From Mangrovibacter plantisponsor (lineage in GTDB: Bacteria > Pseudomonadota > Gammaproteobacteria > Enterobacterales > Enterobacteriaceae): a stretch of 64,000 bases of DNA. A program made the translations under genes and the position numbers. The stretch lies in the NCBI RefSeq assembly GCF_003182475.1, contig NZ_QGTS01000004.1, positions 1-64,000 of the forward strand, given 5' to 3'. The stretch's first letter is position 1. Each line of letters starts with the position of its first letter. Shown piece after piece: positions 21,483 through 29,716 of the stretch. Under the pieces are notes generated by a model. It had not been told where the DNA came from. It ran no database searches and saw only the letters and a list, made by a program, of their open reading frames with translations.

Positions 21483-22900
21483 CAGGCTGCCCCCTGTTCA
21501 TCCAGCAAATTCCCTGCCTGGCGGCGTGCCTCCCACCACCGGCTCAGCACGTCTGTTACATTCTGCCAGGCACCTTCAATACAAGGCTGAATCCCCTGCT
21601 GTTCCAGTTTCACCCAGGGGCCATAACCAATACGGGCACTGAATACGGCTTTTACGTCGCCAAGCAGCGCCAGTATTGCGGCCATGCGCACTTCAGGTGC
21701 CTGAGTACTTTCACCTTCAGCTTCACAGGAATCCGGCCCTTTGCAGTATTGCGGCATAAAACGCTCATTAACCAGTACCACACCGGCATCTGAGAGGCTG
21801 TAGATCTGTACCCGCTGAGCATGCCCGAAATGGCAGTCAATCACATCGCCACGGGAAGTGGTTACCGCAACCAGGCAGGCTAACGGGTCATCGGAAGCAC
21901 CACGGGTTGCAATACGCGCCTGGATGGCGGCACGTTTATGTACCTGATCCGGGCCCGGGCGCGCCTGTTTTTCCATTTCTGCCAACGGCAGGCTCTGGCT
22001 ACGGTCTTCCCCCAACATGCCAATGGCATCTGCGCGGCACTGTTTACAATGCGCCATTTGCGGCATCATTGGGCTACATTCGGCACGTACTGCATCCACC
22101 ATCGCGCTGTCGGGTTCCGGTTGCCCGTTAAGGCCAAACACCGTGCCATGTTCAGGCCTTGCAATCAGTGGCATCACATTGTGTAACAGTGCCCCCCAGC
22201 CACGGACAGCCTCACTTACCCGGGCCAAATGCCGGTCATTAATGCCTGGAATCAACACGGAATTGATTTTCACCAGTATGCCTTTTTCTGTCAGCTTCCT
22301 GACGCCTTCTTCCTGCCGTGCCAGCAGGATTTCCCCGGCCTCACGGCCGCTATAGCGCTCACCGTCCACCCACAGCCAGGCGTAGATTTGTGCAGAAATA
22401 TCCGGGTCGATGGCGTTAACAGTGACGGTGACATGGTCCACGCCGCTATCAATAATGCGGTCGGTCACGGACGGTAGCATCAGGCCATTCGTAGAAAGGC
22501 ACTGCTTCACATCAGGTAACTGTTCGCGCAGTAACGCAAGTGTGGAAAATGTCCGGCCAATATTGGCCAGCGGGTCGCCAGGACCGGCGATACCCACCAC
22601 TGACAATTGCGGCATTACACTGGCAACTGCGACCGCTCTTGCCACAGCCTGTTCCGGTGTCAGAACTTGTGACACCACTCCCGGACGGGATTCGTTGCTG
22701 CAATCATATTTACGGTTACAGTAATTGCATTGCAGATTACAGGCTGGCGCCACGGCCAGATGCATGCGGGCATACTGGTGATGTGCACTGGATGAGTAAC
22801 ACGGGTGATGCGCAACTTTGCTGGCCTGCAGCGCAGTGAACTGAGCACTGTTGTCTGTGCGGCAACTACGCGCGGTTTGTGATGAAGGACAAGGCGCCAT
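21482..22900 (-). CDS. nifB: NifB, radical-SAM FeMo-co precursor synthase
   Basis: A 472-residue enzyme that fuses two 4Fe-4S clusters and inserts carbide to make NifB-co, the FeMo-co core. The SAM-binding cysteines are in APACNLQCNYCNRKYDCSNE (C-x3-C-x2-C). A C-terminal NifX-like domain (about 355-450) begins CLVAVTTSRGDVIDCHFGHA, the two-domain form seen in Klebsiella NifB. A sigma-54 promoter and NifA site stand upstream. Confidence 0.98.
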   Translation of the reverse strand: MAPCPSSQTARSCRTDNSAQFTALQASKVAHHPCYSSSAHHQYARMHLAVAPACNLQCNYCNRKYDCSNESRPGVVSQVLTPEQAVARAVAVASVMPQLSVVGIAGPGDPLANIGRTFSTLALLREQLPDVKQCLSTNGLMLPSVTDRIIDSGVDHVTVTVNAIDPDISAQIYAWLWVDGERYSGREAGEILLARQEEGVRKLTEKGILVKINSVLIPGINDRHLARVSEAVRGWGALLHNVMPLIARPEHGTVFGLNGQPEPDSAMVDAVRAECSPMMPQMAHCKQCRADAIGMLGEDRSQSLPLAEMEKQARPGPDQVHKRAAIQARIATRGASDDPLACLVAVTTSRGDVIDCHFGHAQRVQIYSLSDAGVVLVNERFMPQYCKGPDSCEAEGESTQAPEVRMAAILALLGDVKAVFSARIGYGPWVKLEQQGIQPCIEGAWQNVTDVLSRWWEARRQAGNLLDEQGAA

Positions 22901-22934
22901 AATCTCTTCCGGTTCGTGAATGATATCCCACTAT

Positions 22935-22950
22935 TGCAAAGGCTGAACCA
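22935..22950 (-). promoter_or_regulatory. Sigma-54 promoter of nifBQ
   Basis: Minus strand TGGTTCAGCCTTTGCA: -24 TGG at 22950-22948 and -12 GC at 22937-22936 with standard spacing. The start would be near 22923, giving a leader of about 23 bases. Confidence 0.88.
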
Positions 22951-23006
22951 GTTTCTTAAAGAAATTAAAACCATTAAAAACATACAGTTAAATAGCATCC
23001 TTGCCA

Positions 23007-23042
23007 TAAAAAATTGTCAGTATTGTCGCACAGACCTGACAA
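23007..23042 (-). terminator. Candidate intrinsic terminator of nifLA
   Basis: On the minus strand TTGTCAG (23042-23036) pairs with CTGACAA (23020-23014), with an inner GTC/GAC extension, followed by six T residues. It lies just after nifA and inside the nifB upstream region. Confidence 0.45.
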
Positions 23043-23058
23043 TGTGCCAAAGATCACA
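23043..23058 (-). promoter_or_regulatory. NifA upstream activator site for nifB
   Basis: TGT-N10-ACA (TGTGCCAAAGATCACA), about 127 bases upstream of the predicted nifB start, the usual NifA enhancer distance. It lies just past the nifA stop. Confidence 0.8.
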
Positions 23059-23065
23059 ATATTTT

Positions 23066-24637
23066 TCAGAAACGGTGCATGTTGATATCCATAATCTGGA
23101 TACGGTAGGCCACCTGACGCGGCGTCATACCCAGCAAACGGGCGGCTTTCGCCTGAACCCAGCCCGTTTTTTCCAGCGCCGCAATAATACGCTGCCGCTC
23201 ATCCAGACTTTGATCCAGCCAGTCTTCATCAGGCACCGGGCTGGCGGTCATTTTGCTGACCAGCGGCAGTGCCTCATTGTGGTTGAACAAAATCACGTCG
23301 CGGTCTATTACACCGTTGTCACTCATCACTGCCGCACGTTCAAGGCAGTTTTCCAGTTCCCGTACATTGCCCGGCCACGCATAGTTCAGTAACAGGCGAA
23401 TGGCGCCATCGGTAATACGTAATGAACGCCCCTGATGCGCGGCAATTTTATTCACCAAATGCCGTGCCAGCAGGTCGATATCGTCCTGGCGTTCCCGCAA
23501 GGGTGGAAGGGAAACCGGCATAACATTCAGGCGATAATAGAGATCCTCGCGGAAGTTCCCGGCCCGCACTTCTTCTTCCAGGTTCCGATTAGTCGCGGCG
23601 ACAATACGTACATTCACTTTGAGGGTTTCGTCACCCCCCACACGCTCCATTTCCCCTTCCTGGAGGATACGCAACAATTTGGCCTGGAAAGACGGGCTGC
23701 TTTCACCAATTTCATCAAGAAACAGTGTGCCGCCGTCTGCCAGTTCAAAACGCCCTTTCCGCTGACGCACTGCTCCGGTAAACGCCCCTTTCTCGTGGCC
23801 AAACAGCTCACTTTCCAGCAAGTTATCCGGCAGCGCCGCGCAGTTGAATTTTACAAAAGGAGCAGCCGCTCGTGGCGATGAGTAATGAATTGCATTGGCA
23901 ACCAGTTCTTTACCCGTGCCGCTCTCTCCACGCACCAGCACCATCGTATCCCAGCGCGCAACCTGCTGAATAACCTCACGAATTTGTCGCATGGTGGGGC
24001 TGCTACCCACCATATTTTCGAAACTGAAGCCGCGTGGTGTCTGGCAATTTACTGGCTGAGACGGTTGTGGTGCGGCGGTTGTGGTTTTCGGCTGGCTGTA
24101 GTGCGTGAGCCGGACTGTTTGTGCAATCAGGCTGGCAATGGTTTCTAAAAAGCGCGTGCTGGCAGGCAGGCGTGATTCAAACAGCGCCATCGGTTGTGCC
24201 GCCAGAACACCAATCGGTTTATCTTCTCCAGGGATAGGCACGCCAATGAAAGGTAAGTCGTAATCATACAGGCTTAACCGGTCAAGAAAGCGCTGGTCAT
24301 CTGCCACGCGCGGCAGCACAACGGACTGAGCAGAACTCAGAATTGTGCCAACCAGTCCCTCGCCAGGACGGTAACGAACCTGGCTACTGCTGCCGACAAC
24401 ATGCTGCCTGTCACAATGCAAAGCCTCTACAGTAAGAGCGCCTCGTTCATGATTGAACAGGCATATCATACCGTGTTGCATAAACGCATCGTCGTGCAGG
24501 ATACGTAAAACTGCCTGCAGAGTATCGCTGACACTGTTGCAGCGGCCGAGTTCAAGGCTGATACGCTGAACTGCGGTGAATTGTTGCGACAGATCAAAAC
24601 GCCAAACGACATTGCCCGTATCCGGGGACTGGGTCAT
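23066..24637 (-). CDS. nifA: NifA, sigma-54-dependent activator of nif genes
   Basis: A 523-residue enhancer-binding protein. It has an N-terminal GAF domain (about 25-180), then an AAA+ domain with Walker A RGESGTGKELVANAI, the sigma-54-contacting GAFTGA loop (GHEKGAFTGAVRQ) and GGTLFLDEIGE. The C-terminal helix-turn-helix is AKAARLLGMTPRQVAYRI. I see no Cys-x4-Cys linker of oxygen-sensitive NifA, so redox control is expected through NifL. The start at 24637 has a GGAGG site and overlaps the nifL stop by four bases; the longer frame to 24688 lies inside nifL. Confidence 0.97.
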   Translation of the reverse strand: MTQSPDTGNVVWRFDLSQQFTAVQRISLELGRCNSVSDTLQAVLRILHDDAFMQHGMICLFNHERGALTVEALHCDRQHVVGSSSQVRYRPGEGLVGTILSSAQSVVLPRVADDQRFLDRLSLYDYDLPFIGVPIPGEDKPIGVLAAQPMALFESRLPASTRFLETIASLIAQTVRLTHYSQPKTTTAAPQPSQPVNCQTPRGFSFENMVGSSPTMRQIREVIQQVARWDTMVLVRGESGTGKELVANAIHYSSPRAAAPFVKFNCAALPDNLLESELFGHEKGAFTGAVRQRKGRFELADGGTLFLDEIGESSPSFQAKLLRILQEGEMERVGGDETLKVNVRIVAATNRNLEEEVRAGNFREDLYYRLNVMPVSLPPLRERQDDIDLLARHLVNKIAAHQGRSLRITDGAIRLLLNYAWPGNVRELENCLERAAVMSDNGVIDRDVILFNHNEALPLVSKMTASPVPDEDWLDQSLDERQRIIAALEKTGWVQAKAARLLGMTPRQVAYRIQIMDINMHRF

Positions 24638-26127
24638 TTTGTACCTCCTGTCGGAGCTGCCGGCAACGGCAGCCTGATAGTTAAGCAACTTCCGCCTTCG
24701 GGGTCAGATGTCAGGTCAATAGCCCCCTGGTGATTGGCAACCAGGGTTTGCATCAGGCGCAGTTCCATGCCCTGCCCCGGGCCGGTTGCTGTCGTCTGAT
24801 TGTGGCTATATCGCGCCCGATGGACGGGAATATTGTCAGTAAGGTAGAGAGTCAGCCCGCGCTCATCACGGCTGCCAATTATTTGCATTTCCAGTTGAAA
24901 AGGTTGTAATTCCTGTACCAGGACCAGTGCACGGTCCAGCCACAGGCTCAGGACAGCCAGCACCTGAATTCGGTGCCCGAAGGCCTGTATCGCACTGTCT
25001 TCGATTGAGACATTCAGCGTATGGCAAGGTTGAAATCGGGTATGGTAAAGCGCAGAAAGATCGGCCAGTAGCGGCTTAAGAGGCCACCATCCTGGTGGTT
25101 CATTATCTAATTCCGGGCGGCATGCCTGCAGGCGGCTGACAGCGGCTTCGCCCTCACGCCAGGCAGATTCCAGCGCCATATTGCCATGCTCATCGCCATT
25201 TAACCGGCGGGCAGCGGCCAGCATATTGATTGGGCAGTTAAGTTGCACCAGGGCTGCATCGACTGATTCGCGAATCGCCGCCAGTAATTTCCCGTAAGTT
25301 AACTGCTGTTTCAGGCGGTCAAGACGCCCCTGTTGCTGCTGTTGATGCTGTTCGGTGCAGTCGCTCACCAGTACCAGTGTGCGGGGCTGTGCGTTATCGG
25401 TAAAATAGCGGCTCGCTTCTTCACTTACCCCGGGTAAAGGCCAGTAGCTCAGGTTGAACCAGCGCCGTTTCCCCCGCACAATAAGCGGCAGAATCTTGCC
25501 TTCCTGCTGGCGGGCTTCATTATGCTGGTAGCCAAGCAAAGACAGGGCTTCCATACCACCGCAATCCGCACACAGCGTTTTATAGGCAAGGTTGTCCATT
25601 ACTACCTTGCCTTCTCCATCAGTCACAACCACGGCTGCCGGAATGTTATTTAGCACGGCGGTAATTAAGGTCATATGGTTGCGCAGGCGTTGCTGCAGCG
25701 CATAGTTGTCGCTGATGTCTTTCTGCATCGCCAGAAAATAATCAACTTTCCCGCTGCCACCGAAAATGGGCGTGATATCGACTTCACCTAAATAAAGGCT
25801 GCCATCACACCGCTGGTTAATCAGCTGCCCGCGCCAGGGAATGCCCTGAGTAAGGTGGTGCCACATTTCGTCATACACGGTGCGCGGTGTTTGCCTGCTT
25901 GCCAGAATGCGATGGTTTTGCCCAATGAGTTGCGAGGCGGTATAACCCGTTAACTGGCAAAATGCATTGTTACAATAGACAATACGCGCGTCGGCATCAG
26001 TAAGAGAGATTGCCACAGCGGATTGTGCCACCAGCGCGGTGAACAGTGCATTTTGCTGGTGTAGCAACGTATCGGCAATTTCGCTCTGTGGATAAACATC
26101 CGATACGAACGATAACGTATCACTCAT
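24634..26127 (-). CDS. nifL: NifL, redox- and nitrogen-sensing inhibitor of NifA
   Basis: A 497-residue flavoprotein. An N-terminal PAS domain (about 35-150, AVAISLTDADARIVYCNNAF) binds FAD and senses oxygen. A second PAS-like domain follows, then a histidine-kinase-like part with NCPINMLAAARRLNG and an ATP-binding end that lacks autokinase activity in known NifL. Oxygen or fixed nitrogen makes it sequester NifA. The ATG at 26127 follows GGGGGAGAGG; a GTG at 26145 is less likely. It is cotranscribed with nifA. Confidence 0.96.
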   Translation of the reverse strand: MSDTLSFVSDVYPQSEIADTLLHQQNALFTALVAQSAVAISLTDADARIVYCNNAFCQLTGYTASQLIGQNHRILASRQTPRTVYDEMWHHLTQGIPWRGQLINQRCDGSLYLGEVDITPIFGGSGKVDYFLAMQKDISDNYALQQRLRNHMTLITAVLNNIPAAVVVTDGEGKVVMDNLAYKTLCADCGGMEALSLLGYQHNEARQQEGKILPLIVRGKRRWFNLSYWPLPGVSEEASRYFTDNAQPRTLVLVSDCTEQHQQQQQGRLDRLKQQLTYGKLLAAIRESVDAALVQLNCPINMLAAARRLNGDEHGNMALESAWREGEAAVSRLQACRPELDNEPPGWWPLKPLLADLSALYHTRFQPCHTLNVSIEDSAIQAFGHRIQVLAVLSLWLDRALVLVQELQPFQLEMQIIGSRDERGLTLYLTDNIPVHRARYSHNQTTATGPGQGMELRLMQTLVANHQGAIDLTSDPEGGSCLTIRLPLPAAPTGGTK

Positions 26128-26152
26128 CCTCTCCCCCTTATTCACTACCTGG

Positions 26153-26168
26153 TGTCACGTTTGCGACA
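26153..26168 (+). promoter_or_regulatory. NifA activator site in the nifL leader, probably serving nifF
   Basis: TGT-N10-ACA (TGTCACGTTTGCGACA) lies downstream of the predicted nifL start point and about 270 bases before the nifF start. Klebsiella nifF is known to use a remote NifA site in this same place. Confidence 0.7.
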
Positions 26169-26212
26169 ATGTTTGGTGCGTAAAGCCAACAAAATTGGTT
26201 ACGGATAACACA

Positions 26213-26228
26213 TGCGAAAAGCGTGCAA
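26213..26228 (-). promoter_or_regulatory. Sigma-54 promoter of nifLA
   Basis: Minus strand TTGCACGCTTTTCGCA. The -12 GC (26215-26214) and spacing are right, but the -24 element is TTGC rather than TGGC. The start would be near 26203. In Klebsiella this promoter is driven by NtrC; I found only NtrC-like half-sites (GTGCA at 26369, TGCAC at 26391), not a full site. Confidence 0.6.
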
Positions 26229-26404
26229 TCAGGCGGGGAATAGACCTGATATATGCATGGGTATTGACGTAGCGCAAATTTTGGCCGCTTTTTCATCGTC
26301 AGGCTGTGATCCACCGTGTTGTTTGCTCACTGTTTTGCTTGCCACTCCTGCTATTCCGATCACTTTTAGTGCATTTTTGCGCCAGTTTTGTGCACCTGAA
26401 ACTC
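26229..26404. promoter_or_regulatory. Central part of the nifL-nifF divergent region
   Basis: The gap from nifL (26127) to nifF (26481) is 353 bases and contains no gene that I can support. It holds the two sigma-54 promoters, one TGT-N10-ACA site and scattered GTGCA/TGCAC half-sites compatible with weak NtrC binding. No perfect IHF consensus was found. Confidence 0.5.
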
Positions 26405-26420
26405 TGGCACGTTGTTCGCA
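26405..26420 (+). promoter_or_regulatory. Sigma-54 promoter of nifF
   Basis: TGGCACGTTGTTCGCA: a perfect -24 TGGCACG and a -12 element TCGCA (one mismatch). The start would be near 26431, 50 bases before the nifF ATG. Confidence 0.85.
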
Positions 26421-26480
26421 CTATCAGGTGAAAATCATGGCGTCAGATTCCTGGCGCTGAGCTCACCTGAGGAGTCAGTT

Positions 26481-27011
26481 ATGGCAAATGTCGGCATTTT
26501 TTTTGGTTCTGATACGGGGAAAACCCGCAAGATTGCGAAGTTGATTCATAAAAAGCTGGGAGACGCGGCAGATACCCCCGTAAACATCAACCGGACATCG
26601 CTGGAGGCATTCTTGTCTTACCCGGTGTTAATGCTGGGAACGCCTACATTAGGTGACGGGCAGTTACCGGGTATTGAGTCTGGTTGTGAGTCCGAGTCCT
26701 GGCTGGAGTTCCTGGATTCATTGCAAGGTGTGGACTTAAGTGGCAAACACATTGCCTTATTTGGTCTGGGTGACCAGGTGGCTTACCCGGATAACTTTGT
26801 CAGTGCACTGAAACCCTTGTATGACGTACTGAGCGCATGTGGCGCGAAACTGATTGGTGACTGGCCAAATGAAGGCTACAGCTTTAACCATTCTGCTGCA
26901 TTAATTGGTGAAAAATTCGTGGGCCTGGTTCTCGATCAGGATAACCAGTATGACCTGAGTGAAGAGCGCCTGGATAGCTGGCTGGAACAAATTACCCCAT
27001 TGTTTGCCTGA
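26481..27011 (+). CDS. nifF: NifF, nitrogenase flavodoxin
   Basis: A 176-residue flavodoxin carrying electrons from NifJ to the NifH iron protein. The FMN phosphate loop is GIFFGSDTGKTRKIAK at the N-terminus, with flavin-stacking regions TPTLGDGQLPG and GLGDQVAYPDNF, and the long-chain insertion is present. The ATG at 26481 has GAGGAG upstream; the frame from 26412 would start inside the promoter. It is the only nif gene besides nifJ on the plus strand. Confidence 0.97.
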   Translation: MANVGIFFGSDTGKTRKIAKLIHKKLGDAADTPVNINRTSLEAFLSYPVLMLGTPTLGDGQLPGIESGCESESWLEFLDSLQGVDLSGKHIALFGLGDQVAYPDNFVSALKPLYDVLSACGAKLIGDWPNEGYSFNHSAALIGEKFVGLVLDQDNQYDLSEERLDSWLEQITPLFA

Positions 27012-27019
27012 AATGTACG

Positions 27020-27043
27020 ACTCTCTGCCTGCTGGCAGAGAGT
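27020..27043. terminator. Hairpin between convergent nifF and nifM
   Basis: ACTCTCTGCC and GGCAGAGAGT form a perfect 10-base stem with a TGCT loop in the 34-base gap. No T run follows, so it may work as a two-way 3' barrier or mRNA stabiliser. Confidence 0.6.
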
Positions 27044-27045
27044 AC

Positions 27046-27858
27046 TCAGTGTGCTGCCGGTAACGTTAACAGGCTGGACAGCCACTGCTGCTGGTAACGT
27101 TTTCTTGCCTGCTCAGTTAACCAGGCGCGTGATTTTTCCAGCGCCACCGCTTCATCCAGCGCTTCAGCAGGGCGAATGTCCTCACACAGCAAAAGATGCA
27201 ACCCCAGCACTGTTTCCACCACCTCACTCAACTGGCCTTTTTCAAGGGAAAACAGGCAACTGTCGAGCTCCGGGTACAACAACCCCGGGCTTATCCAGCC
27301 CAGTAATCCACCTTCCATTGCACTGGGGCAATGGGAAAAGCGCAACGCCTGGTCGGCAAAGCAGCCCGGGGATTCAGTAACAGCCTGAACAATTGCGGCA
27401 ATTTGCGCGCGTTCCGGGGCCCTGTCCTCATCGTTGTCACAAGTCAGGAGAATATGCCGTGCTTTTCTCTGGGCCGGGCGGCAAAAACGCGCTGCATTCG
27501 CCTGGTACCAGGCAACCACTTCCTGGTCATCGGGCGGCGGAGCCTTGCGGGCAACCCGGTTCATCACCGAAGTTACATGCGCCTGATGGACAGCAACCGC
27601 CTGCTGTTCGTCATGAGTAAACCCATGTGTATCCATAAAACCGGCCTGTTCTTTGCGCACCAGCGCCGCCAGTTGCCCCACTGAATTATCGGCCGGGTAA
27701 TGACGGCAAATTGCCAGTTCCAGAGCCATTTGCCGGGTAAGCTGTGCCTGAAAAGCGCTCTGTTCAGCAACAGGGATTTCTTCAGGCAGGCATTGCCAGT
27801 GGCGTTTGGCCAGTTGCAGTGCAGCAAAGCGTTGCCAGGGCAGTTGAGCTGTATTCAT
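27046..27858 (-). CDS. nifM: NifM, prolyl isomerase for NifH maturation
   Basis: A 270-residue PpiC/parvulin-type peptidyl-prolyl isomerase needed to make active NifH. The parvulin domain (about 135-235) contains KARHILLTCDNDEDRAPERA, FADQALRFSHCPSAMEGGLLG and VVETVLGLHLLLCEDI. The helical N-terminal part is typical of NifM. It ends the nifUSVWZM run and overlaps nifZ by four bases. Confidence 0.95.
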   Translation of the reverse strand: MNTAQLPWQRFAALQLAKRHWQCLPEEIPVAEQSAFQAQLTRQMALELAICRHYPADNSVGQLAALVRKEQAGFMDTHGFTHDEQQAVAVHQAHVTSVMNRVARKAPPPDDQEVVAWYQANAARFCRPAQRKARHILLTCDNDEDRAPERAQIAAIVQAVTESPGCFADQALRFSHCPSAMEGGLLGWISPGLLYPELDSCLFSLEKGQLSEVVETVLGLHLLLCEDIRPAEALDEAVALEKSRAWLTEQARKRYQQQWLSSLLTLPAAH

Positions 27859-28298
27859 CCGGCCTCCACCTGGCGCAGTAACCGGGCGGGCACTTGCAAA
27901 AAACGGTCGCCAAACTGAACAGTAAAGCTTTCGCCCTGCAAGCCTTGCCCAGTGGCTGTTATCTTGCCAACCGCGCCGGGTGCCGCAACAACCTGCCCTT
28001 TCAGGGTCAGTGTCGCGTTGACTTCAACCTGGTCGCCGTACTGGAATAACCCGGCGTCCCAAAAAACTTCTGCGGCGATAAGTTCACTTTCGCGGCACCC
28101 TACCACCCGGCCTTCAGAGGGAAAATGCACCTGGTAGACAATATGTTCTTGCAGGTACACCCCCCATTCCCTCACATAACCAATACTGCCCCGGCGCACT
28201 AGCTGATCACCTTTTTGCAGGCCAGGATAAGTACCGTCATTGCGTACCGTGCGCACCACGCGGACTTCATCACCAAAGGAAAACCGTGGTTTATTCAT
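27855..28298 (-). CDS. nifZ: NifZ, nitrogenase P-cluster maturation factor
   Basis: A 147-residue protein that helps form the second P-cluster of NifDK. The conserved opening MNKPRFSFGDEVRVVRTVRN and the block RRGSIGYVREWGVYLQEHIV identify it. The ATG at 28298 overlaps the nifW end by eight bases; the longer frame to 28382 lies within nifW. Confidence 0.94.
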   Translation of the reverse strand: MNKPRFSFGDEVRVVRTVRNDGTYPGLQKGDQLVRRGSIGYVREWGVYLQEHIVYQVHFPSEGRVVGCRESELIAAEVFWDAGLFQYGDQVEVNATLTLKGQVVAAPGAVGKITATGQGLQGESFTVQFGDRFLQVPARLLRQVEAG

Positions 28299-28560
28299 AA
28301 GATGCCTCTTGATCCTCGCAGACCGCAAGATAGCTTTCATTGAGCAAACGGCGGGCCAGTTGCCAACCCGGGTCAGTGTCACTTTCCAGGCTGTTACGCA
28401 ATGGAACTGCGTCCTGCAGGCGCTGGCGAAACTCGCGCAGGATTAGTACCGATGCACGCTGTAAGCGTTCAGGTTCGCAGGGCACCTCGAAGAAGGAGAA
28501 AAAGCTTTCCAGCGAATCCAGCGCATTAACGCCAGGTAATTGATAAAACCACTCCATCAT
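28291..28560 (-). CDS. nifW: NifW, nitrogenase-protecting protein
   Basis: An 89-residue small protein linked to oxygen protection and late maturation of the MoFe protein. The N-terminus MMEWFYQLPGVNALDSLESF and the FFEVPCEPERLQRAS segment match Klebsiella NifW. The ATG at 28560 has an AAGGGGG site; a longer frame would overlap nifV. It sits between nifV and nifZ with an 8-base overlap at its end. Confidence 0.92.
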   Translation of the reverse strand: MMEWFYQLPGVNALDSLESFFSFFEVPCEPERLQRASVLILREFRQRLQDAVPLRNSLESDTDPGWQLARRLLNESYLAVCEDQEASYE

Positions 28561-28567
28561 TGCCCCC

Positions 28568-29704
28568 TTAACCAGAGCAGGCCAGGTCACCCGGGCAGGT
28601 TTGTTGGTACATCTGTAACAACTCCAAATCACCCGGGTTGCGTTTCAGGCGCTCAGCAAACCCCTGTACTGCACGCAGTAATGAGTCACATTGTTGTTCG
28701 CTCAATATGTATCCCATGCGGGCGAAGACACCGCTTACCGCCTGATGCCCGGAATGTTTGCCCAGCACCAGGTTATATTCCCGCCCCAGGATCGCCGGGT
28801 CTATTCCCTGGTAGCTTTGTTTATGGAGCAGTAACGCCGCCACATGCAGGCCCGATTCATGGGTAAAGACCTGGCCCCCCACCAGCGGCTGCTGGGCATC
28901 AATCGACCTGCCCGCGGCAATCGCTACCAGTTGGCACAAGTCGTACAGGTGTGTCAGGTCAACACCACTGCTGGCGCCAAGGCAGGTCATCAGTGACACC
29001 ACCACACTTTCTAAGGCGGCGTTTCCTGCCCGCTCACCTAACCCAAGCACGGTGGTATTGACATGGGTTGCTCCGGCGCGCACTGCAGCGAGCGTATTGG
29101 CAGTTGCCAGACCCAGGTCATTATGGGCATGCATTTCCAGTTGGCCAGGCCAGTGAGACCGCAAGGTGGAAATGCGGTTCCAGGTACTGAAGGGATCCAT
29201 AATTCCCAGCGTGTCGGCAAACCTCAGGCGCTGTGCCCCGGCCTCACCAGCCAGTTCGGCAATACGTTGCAGTTCATCATCAGTGGCCCTTGATGCGTCT
29301 TCACACCCGACACACACCTGCATGCCCTGCTCACGAGCCAGCATAATCAGCTTTTTCAGGCGCGCGGCGACATCGGACCAGGGCTGGTGCAGCTTGTATG
29401 ACATCAAAAAACCGGAGGACGGAATGGAGATGTCCACCCAGTTCATACCCAGTTCAGCACTCGCCAGAATTTCCGGGGCATTCATTCGACACCAGGTCAT
29501 CATTGCCGTGTCTGGCAAATGCTCACGCAATTCGCGAATGCGCCGGCACTCTTCTTCGCCCATCGCTGGCGTGCCTACTTCCAGTTCTTTTACCCCGGCC
29601 ATCACCAGTGCCCGGGCGATGGCTAACTTTTCGTTAGCCAAAAACGCAACGCCCGGGCTCTGCTCGCCATCCCGCAATGTTGTATCGTTAATCACCACAT
29701 CCAT
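28568..29704 (-). CDS. nifV: NifV, homocitrate synthase
   Basis: A 378-residue enzyme that condenses acetyl-CoA with 2-oxoglutarate to give homocitrate, the organic part of FeMo-co. It belongs to the DRE-TIM family. The catalytic opening is [17 protein letters not shown] and the metal-binding His pair is in [13 protein letters not shown]. The active-site [12 protein letters not shown] loop is intact. It follows nifS after 12 bases. Confidence 0.97.
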   Translation of the reverse strand: MDVVINDTTLRDGEQSPGVAFLANEKLAIARALVMAGVKELEVGTPAMGEEECRRIRELREHLPDTAMMTWCRMNAPEILASAELGMNWVDISIPSSGFLMSYKLHQPWSDVAARLKKLIMLAREQGMQVCVGCEDASRATDDELQRIAELAGEAGAQRLRFADTLGIMDPFSTWNRISTLRSHWPGQLEMHAHNDLGLATANTLAAVRAGATHVNTTVLGLGERAGNAALESVVVSLMTCLGASSGVDLTHLYDLCQLVAIAAGRSIDAQQPLVGGQVFTHESGLHVAALLLHKQSYQGIDPAILGREYNLVLGKHSGHQAVSGVFARMGYILSEQQCDSLLRAVQGFAERLKRNPGDLELLQMYQQTCPGDLACSG

Positions 29705-29716
29705 CGCAGACCTGCC

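Noticed and set aside
23014-23042. TTGTCAG...CTGACAA as a NifA site
   Set aside because: The TGT to ACA distance is not ten bases; the proper site is at 23043-23058. The repeat fits a terminator better.
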